Of a stretch of DNA of 10,991 bases, positions 5,829 through 10,991 are shown one piece after another. The translations under genes were made by a program, and so were the position numbers. Below the pieces are notes generated by a model. The model searched no databases and had not been told where the DNA came from. It saw only the letters and a list, made by a program, of their open reading frames with translations. Within the stretch, counting starts at the first letter, position 1. Every line of letters starts with the position of its first letter. The DNA comes from Pseudodesulfovibrio sp. (GTDB lineage Bacteria; Desulfobacterota; Desulfovibrionia; Desulfovibrionales; Desulfovibrionaceae), in NCBI GenBank assembly GCA_022712815.1, contig JAFLJW010000264.1, positions 1 to 10,991 on the forward strand, written 5' to 3'.

Positions 5829-7082
5829 TTACTCGGCAACAACCTTGTTTCGCCCGGAGTCCTTGGCGGTATAAAGGCGTCTGTCCGCCACTTTGAGCAT
5901 TGCCTCAACTGTGTCCGGTTCGGAACATATGCCTGCGCTGATGGTCACGCTGATGGTGGCCCCGTCGATTTCCACGGTCAAGGCTTCAATGGACCGCCTC
6001 AGGCTGTCAAATTGAGGGATGCTATCTTCATCCTTGCCATGGGAGATCAGAACACAAAACTCCTCGCCTCCGAAGCGGCAGACGATACCATTTTCAGGAA
6101 AGCACCTGTTCATGATGGCAGCCACCTGCCTGAGTACTTGGTCTCCGGCATCATGACCATAGCTATCGTTGACTTTCTTGAAAAAATCGATGTCGAGCAT
6201 GGCAACGGAATACGTGATATCGTTCTGAATGCATTGCTGGATGAACGGCTGCGCGTTTTCAAAAAAGTACCGGCGATTGTAAAGCTGCGTCAACGGGTCC
6301 TTGTAGGACAATTCCTTGATAAGCGCGATATTTTGCAGCATTTCAATGGCGTGCCCGACGCGACAGTGAAATTCCTCGACCTGAAAAGGCTTGGAGACAA
6401 AATCATTGGCTCCGTTCTTGATCAGTTTTGCGGACAGCAAGGGATCACCGCTCGCTGACATGCCGATGATGGCGAGTTCATTCTTCGAATGGTTTTCACG
6501 GACTTTTCGGATCAGTTCGAAGCCATCCATTATTGGCATATCATAATCGGTGACGATCATTTTGATGTCAGGATGTTTGCCGAGCATTTTCAGAGCGGCC
6601 TCGCCGTTGTCCGCTTCCAGCACGGAATAAAGCTGTGTTTTAAGGAGTCTGACGACTGCGTCACGCATGGTCTTGGAATCCTCGACCACCAGAATGGAAA
6701 TTTCCTGATTGCTCTTTACGCGCTGGATGGTTTCCAAAAGGGTATCGATGCACGTACTGGAACCCTTGAGAATGTAATCGACGATGTTCCATGACAGAAA
6801 TTTGTTTCGCATGGCACCATCAAATCCGCCGGTAAAGATAATGCCCGGAATACCTTTTTTCATGGCGTATTCAACGATCTCTCCATTGGGAGCATCCGGC
6901 AAGGCGAGATCAAGGAGCGCGACCAGATACTTAGCCTTGCAGCAATCAATGGCTTGTATGGCCTCTTGGTAGGTAGCTTTCCAGTCCACTTCAAACCCTA
7001 ACTCATCCTCAATCCTGCGCCGGATCATGGTGGCGAAAAACTTGCTGTCCTCAACGAGCAGTATTACGGGCTTGTCTGACAT
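5829..7082 (-). CDS. Response regulator with two intact REC domains and a GGDEF domain
   Basis: This 417-residue PleD-like diguanylate cyclase is a paralogue of the next gene downstream. Receiver 1 (about 5-122) keeps the acidic pocket (Glu11, Asp12), the phosphoacceptor Asp58 in LLDLALPD and Lys106 in YILKGS. Receiver 2 (about 128-245) has Glu134/Asp135, Asp179 in VTDYDMPIMDG and Lys231 in SKPF. The GGDEF domain (about 258-417) has DIDFF at 297-301 and GGEEF at 338-342. The RxxD inhibitory site is missing (PENG instead). The ATG at 7082 has AAAGGGAA about six bases upstream; a GTG at 7115 adds 11 residues but would lie at or before the predicted transcript start. With two phosphorylatable receivers it could integrate two inputs, or use one for dimerization. 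It is probably the first gene of a leftward transcript reaching the membrane-protein gene. Confidence 0.93.
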   Translation of the reverse strand: MSDKPVILLVEDSKFFATMIRRRIEDELGFEVDWKATYQEAIQAIDCCKAKYLVALLDLALPDAPNGEIVEYAMKKGIPGIIFTGGFDGAMRNKFLSWNIVDYILKGSSTCIDTLLETIQRVKSNQEISILVVEDSKTMRDAVVRLLKTQLYSVLEADNGEAALKMLGKHPDIKMIVTDYDMPIMDGFELIRKVRENHSKNELAIIGMSASGDPLLSAKLIKNGANDFVSKPFQVEEFHCRVGHAIEMLQNIALIKELSYKDPLTQLYNRRYFFENAQPFIQQCIQNDITYSVAMLDIDFFKKVNDSYGHDAGDQVLRQVAAIMNRCFPENGIVCRFGGEEFCVLISHGKDEDSIPQFDSLRRSIEALTVEIDGATISVTISAGICSEPDTVEAMLKVADRRLYTAKDSGRNKVVAE

Positions 7083-7120
7083 GTGTTCCCTTTTTTTATC
7101 GGTACTTAATTTCACCTATG

Positions 7121-7149
7121 AATATACATGGAACTTATGCGGGTGTCAT
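7121..7149 (-). promoter_or_regulatory. Sigma-70 promoter for the cyclase-panB block
   Basis: Reading leftward, ATGACA (7149-7144) and TATATT (7126-7121) are exactly 17 bases apart, each matching consensus at five of six positions. Transcription would start near 7114, giving a leader of about 32 bases to the ATG at 7082. The promoter lies just past the repressor gene's terminator, as expected for an independent unit. A second TATAAT (7157-7152) overlaps the terminator region and lacks a -35. Confidence 0.55.
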
Positions 7150-7168
7150 GGATTATAGTTCTGGGCAT

Positions 7169-7204
7169 AAAAAAAGGCCTGTCAGGATATCCTGACAGGC
7201 CTTT
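7169..7204 (-). terminator. Perfect-palindrome Rho-independent terminator after the repressor gene
   Basis: Bases 7173-7204 are a perfect 32-base palindrome centred on GATATC, with GGCCTGTCAGG arms. In the leftward RNA the G+C-rich stem is followed by seven T residues (7175-7169). The repressor stop codon is at 7228-7226, about 22 bases upstream of the hairpin. Rightward, the run after the stem is only TTT, so termination in that direction should be weaker. Confidence 0.9.
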
Positions 7205-7225
7205 GTGTGTATATGAGCAAACGCT

Positions 7226-7948
7226 CTACATGGGCGAGAGGTTCTGTAAAACCCAGATGACCCGGCCCACGGTGCGGGCGTCCATCTCGGAGGCCGGGAT
7301 GGTCAGGTCGGAGTATTTTTCGTTTTCGGCCTTGAGCAGGAAGGTATCGCCCTGCATGAAGACACGGCGGATGGTCAATCCCTGATGCGGAAAATGAACC
7401 GCGCAGAGATCGCCGTCAGGATGATTTTTCTGGTCACGGTCAATACCGACGAAAGCACCGCGTTCAACAACGGGTTCCATACCGGCGGAATCAATCTTTA
7501 CCACTTGCAGCTTGGGACGGCAGAAGGATTCGGGAACGGAAAGTTCTTCGATAGGACTGGGTTCCCAGGTGGCGGCCTCTTTATCGGCTCCGGCCATGGT
7601 GGATACGGGAACGACACGACCACGGGAGTTCAGCCTGCCGTAGGGTGCGGGAGTTTCACGAAGTAGAGTGTCCGCAGGTATTTTTGCCTTGTTGGCATTG
7701 ATGTAAACAGGTTCAACACCTTCAGACAGCCAGTCAGGATCAAGTCCGTGGCTGCGGTACAGCTTCAAAAACCAATCAGAGGGAATGGAACAGCGACGCT
7801 TGGCATCGGAAATGCTGGATTGACGAACATCCAGAACTTCTGCCAGCTGCACCTGAGTACGGGCTCCGGTGGCTTTCTTGATTCGTTCAAGAGCCTCCTC
7901 AAACCATTTCAGTTGCGCTTCGTCGCATTTTCTTTTTTTCTTGGGCAC
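7226..7948 (-). CDS. CI-like HTH repressor with a catalytically degenerate S24 domain
   Basis: This 240-residue protein is a DNA-binding regulator of the phage CI-repressor type. After a basic N-terminus, residues about 15-80 form the HTH domain: TQVQLAEVLDVRQSSISDAK (31-50), then DWFLKLYRSHGLDPDWLSEG, typical of the CI family. A linker leads to a LexA/S24-like C-terminal domain (about 110-236). The cleavage-type Ala-Gly is there (Ala119-Gly120 in VSTMAGADK). But the nucleophile position, Ser before Met in family members, is Gly156 (SAGMEP), and the catalytic Lys is Arg194 (TIRRV). I checked both codons on the DNA (GGT, CGC). Self-cleavage is therefore unlikely, and the domain may serve only for dimerization or co-protease-independent sensing. 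The start is GTG with AAGGAG six bases upstream. It is monocistronic, with terminators on both sides. Its targets are unknown; sites in its own 5' region suggest autoregulation. Confidence 0.87.
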   Translation of the reverse strand: MPKKKRKCDEAQLKWFEEALERIKKATGARTQVQLAEVLDVRQSSISDAKRRCSIPSDWFLKLYRSHGLDPDWLSEGVEPVYINANKAKIPADTLLRETPAPYGRLNSRGRVVPVSTMAGADKEAATWEPSPIEELSVPESFCRPKLQVVKIDSAGMEPVVERGAFVGIDRDQKNHPDGDLCAVHFPHQGLTIRRVFMQGDTFLLKAENEKYSDLTIPASEMDARTVGRVIWVLQNLSPM

Positions 7949-7980
7949 ACCTAACTCCTTATCATGCTGTGGCTATTCAT

Positions 7981-8000
7981 GTGTCACCAACAGGCGACAC
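7981..8000 (-). promoter_or_regulatory. Leader hairpin or operator upstream of the repressor gene
   Basis: On the minus strand GTGTCGCC and GGTGACAC flank the tetraloop TGTT. As DNA there is one mismatch; as leftward RNA it becomes an unbroken eight-pair stem, because the odd pair is G-U. It sits 32 bases before the GTG start. An ATG immediately after it (7980-7978) opens a nine-codon frame ending two bases before the repressor start codon. It could be an autoregulatory operator half-site pair or an RNA element; the sequence does not decide. Confidence 0.45.
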
Positions 8001-8073
8001 CTATGCATCAGTCAATGGCATCAAGTTATAGAACACAAAATTAGAGGATACTTCCCATTTGGCCGATATAGAC

Positions 8074-8079
8074 ATTATA
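8074..8079 (-). promoter_or_regulatory. -10 box of the probable repressor promoter
   Basis: A perfect TATAAT reads leftward at 8079-8074. The -35 window at 17 bases is TCTCCC, part of the 8097-8109 palindrome and far from consensus, so the promoter may depend on, or be blocked by, a factor binding there. The start would be near 8067, with a leader of about 119 bases that includes the 7981-8000 hairpin. A weaker alternative -10 is TATAAC at 8030-8025. Confidence 0.4.
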
Positions 8080-8096
8080 CCATTTTTGAGTCAATC

Positions 8097-8131
8097 GGGA
8101 GAATCTCCTGTAGAGGTTGGGAGAATCTCCC
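8097..8131. promoter_or_regulatory. Tandem 13-bp palindromic operator-like sites
   Basis: GGGAGAATCTCCC at 8119-8131 is a perfect palindrome around a central A. A second copy at 8097-8109 differs only in its last base (T for C). Centres 8103 and 8125 are 22 bases apart, about two helical turns, so dimers would bind on the same face. They cover positions around -36 and -58 relative to the predicted repressor transcript start. No other copy was noticed in the window. Confidence 0.55.
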
Positions 8132-8169
8132 GATATTGTCAAGGCTATTTTAAAATATATCAGAATTTT

Positions 8170-8212
8170 CAACAAAGAAGAGACACGATTCACCTATGGC
8201 GAACCGTGTCTC
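8170..8212 (-). terminator. Probable terminator of the hflKC transcript
   Basis: GAGACACG (8180-8187) pairs with CGTGTCTC (8205-8212), with further inner pairing (TTC/GAA and CC/GG) closing the loop. On the leftward RNA the stem is followed by TTCTTTGTTG, which is T-rich but broken. On the plus strand it is followed by ATTTTT. It begins 24 bases after the hflC stop codon (8239-8237), so its main job is probably ending hflKC transcription. Confidence 0.65.
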
Positions 8213-8236
8213 ATTTTTGCCGTTACGCGAAAGGTG

Positions 8237-9088
8237 TTATCGCATGTGTTTCAGGAAAGGACTTTTTGGTGTGAGGATGAATCGGGAGTTGCTTCGAAAA
8301 CTCTTGCGATAGGCTTCAAGGCTTCTGGTGAATTCATAGAAGTCCGGAGATTGGCTGAGTGCGTCTGCATATATCTTGGTGGCCAGAGCTTCGCCTTCAC
8401 CACGGGTGATACTGGCCTGTTTGCCTGCCTCCGCCAGAAGAATGGTTCTTTCCTTGTCGGCGGTGGCCTTGATTCTGGCCGCAGCCTCGCTCCCTTCGGA
8501 ACGGTACTGCTTGGCCTGACGCTCACGTTCGGCTTTCATGCGACCATAGATGGAGCGGGCATTTTCCGCAGGCAGATCGGTGCGCTTGATGCGTACGTCA
8601 ACAACCTCAATGCCATAGGGGGCAAGCAATTCCCGGGACCTTTCAGTGACCGCGCTCATGATTTCCTGACGTTTGTGGGAAACCACTTCGATCAAGGTAT
8701 AGCGGCCCAGTGCCACACGCAACTGGGAGCGGACGATATCGTCCAGCCGAGCACGTGCTCCCTGAGTGGTGCGGACCTTGGTATAAAAGGTCAGGGGGTC
8801 AGCGATACGCCACTTAGTATAGGAATCCACGTTCATGTACTTTTTGTCCGTGGTGGTGATCTCTTCCGGTCTGGCATCAAAATCCAGAATACGGGAGTCA
8901 AAAAAGACCACGGTCTGAACCAGAGGCAGCTTGAAGTGCAATCCCGGACCAAGAGCCTTCTTTCCTACGGGCTTACCCAGCTGGATGACAATGGCCGTCT
9001 GAGCCTCATCCACGACAAAGGCGGTCTGGATCAGGGCGAATGCACCCACAATGATAGCTACGATGATAGCTAAGGTAGTTGTCTTCAT
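8237..9088 (-). CDS. hflC: HflC, subunit of the FtsH protease modulator
   Basis: HflC pairs with HflK to form the large membrane cage around the AAA+ protease FtsH, controlling access of membrane substrates; in E. coli the complex affects lambda CII stability. This 283-residue protein has an N-terminal signal-anchor helix (about 5-24) and then an SPFH/band-7 domain beginning VVDEAQTAIVIQLGKPVG, with typical internal motifs DARPEEITTTDKKY and VDVRIKRTDLP. A long charged, Ala/Glu/Arg-rich coiled-coil stretch follows (about 195-245), ending in an FLKHMR tail. The ATG at 9088 has GGCAGG five bases upstream and lies 11 bases after the hflK stop, a standard hflKC operon. The likely terminator is just downstream. 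The orientation relative to the neighbouring repressor is tandem, but transcripts appear separate. Confidence 0.94.
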   Translation of the reverse strand: MKTTTLAIIVAIIVGAFALIQTAFVVDEAQTAIVIQLGKPVGKKALGPGLHFKLPLVQTVVFFDSRILDFDARPEEITTTDKKYMNVDSYTKWRIADPLTFYTKVRTTQGARARLDDIVRSQLRVALGRYTLIEVVSHKRQEIMSAVTERSRELLAPYGIEVVDVRIKRTDLPAENARSIYGRMKAERERQAKQYRSEGSEAAARIKATADKERTILLAEAGKQASITRGEGEALATKIYADALSQSPDFYEFTRSLEAYRKSFRSNSRFILTPKSPFLKHMR

Positions 9089-9099
9089 ATGAACCTGCC

Positions 9100-10170
9100 T
9101 TATTGCTTTTCCCTGGGTGCGGCCTGTTTGGGCAGCTTTTCCAGGGGCAGGTATGGAATGGATTTCTTGAGTGCGTCATCGGACATGATCAGCTTTTCAG
9201 TTTCCGGGTTGGCCATGATTGCTTCCATGGTTTCCAGATACATGCGCCGACGAGTGATGTCCTTTGCCTTGTTGTACTCGGTGAGTACGGACAGGAAGCG
9301 GGCGGCATCACCTTGTGATCGGCGAATGTTGGCTTCCTTGTATGCCTCTGCGGCATTGACGATGCGGGCTGCTTCACCTCGTGCCTTGGGCAGGATGTCG
9401 CGCTGGTAGGCCTCGGCTTCATTGATGAAGCGGCTCTTGTCCTCACGTGCGCTGGCAACGTCCTTGAAAGCGACCACCACCTCTTCCGGCGGATGGACGT
9501 TCTGCATCTGCACGGCCACGATGGAAAGGCCGGTATGATACGAATCCAGAATGCGTTGCATCAGTTCGCGTGTCTCGATCTGAATTTCCTGTTTCCCTGT
9601 GGTCAGGGCATCGTCGATCTTGCCCTTGCCGATGATCTCGCGCATGGCGGCTTCACCTGCGTGGGCCAGGGTCTTTTCAGGATCGTTGACGTTGAACAGA
9701 TAATCCTTGGCGTCCTTGATCATGTACTGAACAATGAACTGCACGGAGATGATGTTCTCGTCACCAGTGAGCATCAGGGATTCACCCTTTACCTCGTTGG
9801 TGACACCCTGCTGGAAGTTCTTGCTTCTGGACCGGGTGGCCGATCTGAAGCCGAACTCGATGCGCCGGATTTGTGTTACTTTTGGAGTCTCCACACTTTC
9901 CACCGGATACGGAATGTGGTAATTCGGCCCCGCAGTGGTGATAGTTTTAAAAGCTCCGAAGAGCTTTACCACACCGACTTCGTCGGGTTCCACAATGTAG
10001 AATCCTGACGCGAGCCAGAGTAGGATGAAGATTGGTACGATGAGTTTCCATCCGGGCAGTTTGAATTTTTTGAATTTATCAAACTGATCCTGAAAGTCAT
10101 CGAAGCTCGGCGGCTGGCCGCCGGGACGCCCCTGTTGCTGCTTTTGTAATTTTTCCCAGTCCCAATTCAT
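9100..10170 (-). CDS. hflK: HflK, subunit of the FtsH protease modulator
   Basis: HflK is the larger partner of HflC in the periplasm-facing complex regulating FtsH. This 356-residue protein begins MNWDWEKLQ, a common HflK opening, followed by a cytoplasmic Gln/Gly/Pro-rich tail (about 8-22) and an amphipathic Phe/Lys/Asp stretch. One membrane helix lies at about 43-60, then the SPFH domain starts at YIVEPDEVGVVKLFGAF. Later come TGDENIISVQFIVQYMIKD, the conserved QMQNVHPPEEV and an Ala/Glu/Arg-rich helix (AARIVNAAEAYKEA). The C-terminal tail is short and charged. There is no recognisable Shine-Dalgarno before the ATG at 10170. It is the first gene of the hflK-hflC pair and diverges from the phosphohexomutase gene. 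Confidence 0.95.
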   Translation of the reverse strand: MNWDWEKLQKQQQGRPGGQPPSFDDFQDQFDKFKKFKLPGWKLIVPIFILLWLASGFYIVEPDEVGVVKLFGAFKTITTAGPNYHIPYPVESVETPKVTQIRRIEFGFRSATRSRSKNFQQGVTNEVKGESLMLTGDENIISVQFIVQYMIKDAKDYLFNVNDPEKTLAHAGEAAMREIIGKGKIDDALTTGKQEIQIETRELMQRILDSYHTGLSIVAVQMQNVHPPEEVVVAFKDVASAREDKSRFINEAEAYQRDILPKARGEAARIVNAAEAYKEANIRRSQGDAARFLSVLTEYNKAKDITRRRMYLETMEAIMANPETEKLIMSDDALKKSIPYLPLEKLPKQAAPREKQ

Positions 10171-10219
10171 AATGAGTCAGAAGTAGGCACATTGTGAGGA
10201 TAGGTCAAGAAGGATCGGA

Positions 10220-10248
10220 TTAAAAAAGCAGTATATTTCATATATACT
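10220..10248 (+). promoter_or_regulatory. Candidate promoter of the phosphohexomutase gene with overlapping palindrome
   Basis: TTAAAA (10220-10225) and TATACT (10243-10248) are 17 bases apart, giving a start near 10255 and a 25-base leader. The perfect inverted repeat AGTATAT-TTCAT-ATATACT (10230-10248) covers the spacer and -10 and, by symmetry, puts a TATACT on the minus strand (10235-10230) that could serve hflK. The minus-strand -35 for that box is poor. A separate minus-strand TTGACC (10208-10203) has a weak -10, TACTTC, 17 bases on. Confidence 0.45.
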
Positions 10249-10279
10249 TGTCAATAAATGCAACAAAGCGGATTAAACG

Positions 10280-10991
10280 ATGAAAAAAATCAACAAACAA
10301 ATTTTCCGGGCTTACGATATTCGCGGTATCGTGGATGAAGATTTTGACGCCGAGTGGGTCAAAGAACTAGGCCGGGCCTGCGGCACCTATTTCAAGCAAA
10401 ATGGATGGGATCGAGCCTTGGTGGGACACGATTGCCGGGCGAGTTCCCCGCTCTACCAGCAGGTCATGAGCGAAGGCATGGCCGAGGTCGGCGTGGATGT
10501 GGTCTGTCTGGGGCAGCTTTCCTCGCCGGTTTTCTATTTCGCGGCCAAGCACCTTGAATATTTTGCAGGTGTCATGATTACAGCCAGTCACAATCCCAGC
10601 GAGTATAACGGCTTCAAGGTCTGGGGCGGCCAGTCCACCATCTACGGAGATGAAGTCGAAAAAATTTACGAGATCATGGCCGCCGGAGACTATCCTTCCG
10701 GCAATGGGCTGATTTCATGCCACGATATTCTCCCGACCTACAAGGAAGACCTGCTCTCCCGCGTTACCCTGTCCCGTTCGGTCAAGGTCGTGGTGGACGG
10801 CGGCAACGGCGTGGCTGGCGATATGACCGCCGACATTCTGGAAGCAGCCGGGGCCGAGGTTATCCGGCTCTATTGTGAACCTGACGGCACTTTCCCCAAT
10901 CATCACCCGGACCCGGTGGTCGAGGCGTATGTGGAAGACCTCAAGGCCAAGGTGGTCGAAGTCGGAGCCGAAGTCGGCGTGGGACTGGACG
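10280..10991 (+). CDS. Phosphomannomutase/phosphoglucomutase, N-terminal two thirds of a truncated frame
   Basis: This alpha-D-phosphohexomutase (AlgC/ManB type) interconverts hexose 6- and 1-phosphates, feeding sugar-nucleotide synthesis for LPS and exopolysaccharide. The frame runs from ATG 10280 to the window edge, 237 codons without a stop; family proteins are about 450 residues, so roughly half is missing. The opening MKKINKQIFRAYDIRGIVDE carries the family FRAYDIRG. Catalytic-serine motif TASHNP is near residue 100 and is followed by YNGFKVWGG. Domain 2 begins around VKVVVDGGNGVAGD. The sequence stops at GVGLD, just where the metal-binding DGDxDR motif should follow. The Shine-Dalgarno is weak (AGCGGA). 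Whether mannose or glucose phosphate is preferred cannot be told. Confidence 0.93.
   Translation, partial: MKKINKQIFRAYDIRGIVDEDFDAEWVKELGRACGTYFKQNGWDRALVGHDCRASSPLYQQVMSEGMAEVGVDVVCLGQLSSPVFYFAAKHLEYFAGVMITASHNPSEYNGFKVWGGQSTIYGDEVEKIYEIMAAGDYPSGNGLISCHDILPTYKEDLLSRVTLSRSVKVVVDGGNGVAGDMTADILEAAGAEVIRLYCEPDGTFPNHHPDPVVEAYVEDLKAKVVEVGAEVGVGLD

Noticed and set aside
5502..6458. 318-codon rightward frame opposite the cyclase genes
   Set aside because: It is the reverse-strand shadow of the REC-GGDEF coding sequences.
7083..7115. GTG start extending the first cyclase by 11 residues
   Set aside because: The ATG at 7082 has a good ribosome binding site, and the predicted transcript starts at about 7114.
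8097..8131. Repeated 13-mers as the beginning of a CRISPR array
   Set aside because: There are only two copies, they are palindromic, with a nine-base gap and no cas genes.
8117..9073. 318-codon rightward frame opposite hflC
   Set aside because: It is antisense to an unmistakable HflC and lacks family features of its own.

Overview
This window looks like chromosomal DNA from a Gram-negative, sulfate-reducer-type member of the Desulfobacterota (Desulfovibrio/Pseudodesulfovibrio-like). That is inferred from HflKC sequence style, a CI-type repressor with an S24-like domain, and REC-REC-GGDEF proteins beside panB; no rRNA or marker gene confirms it. Genes are compact and intergenic DNA is noticeably more A+T-rich. 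I see no tRNA, rRNA, CRISPR array, transposase or integrase.

Layout. The left edge (1-55) holds only the first 18 codons of a leftward gene. Rightward zinc-related genes follow: a ZIP-family metal permease (402-1211) and a ZnuA-type zinc-binding lipocalin-free periplasmic protein (1487-2377), separated by 275 bases that appear to hold decayed coding fragments. The znuA-like gene ends at a strong terminator nested in a larger imperfect inverted repeat (2433-2576). No cognate ABC permease or ATPase is in the window.

A leftward block runs from about 7149 to 2582: two tandem paralogous response regulators with two receiver domains and a diguanylate cyclase domain (7082-5829, 5764-4496), then panB (4438-3551, pantothenate/CoA synthesis) and a membrane protein with nucleoside-recognition (gate) domains whose ATG directly follows the panB stop. 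Upstream is a leftward CI-like repressor (7948-7226) whose S24 domain lacks both residues of the catalytic Ser/Lys dyad. Its 5' region has a leader hairpin, a TATAAT box and two 13-bp palindromes spaced 22 bp. A perfect 32-bp palindromic terminator separates it from the regulator genes.

Next is a leftward hflK-hflC pair (10170-8237), encoding the membrane complex that controls FtsH protease. Diverging from hflK is a rightward phosphomannomutase/phosphoglucomutase gene (10280 to the window end). The shared intergenic region has a perfect 19-bp inverted repeat that places TATACT boxes on both strands.

Most of the window is ordinary housekeeping and signalling. The parts worth a second look are the apparently non-cleavable repressor and its upstream sites, the asymmetric pair of c-di-GMP synthases without inhibitory sites, the histidine-depleted zinc site, and the relic DNA and inverted repeats around the zinc genes. 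I found no convincing wholly new multi-gene system.
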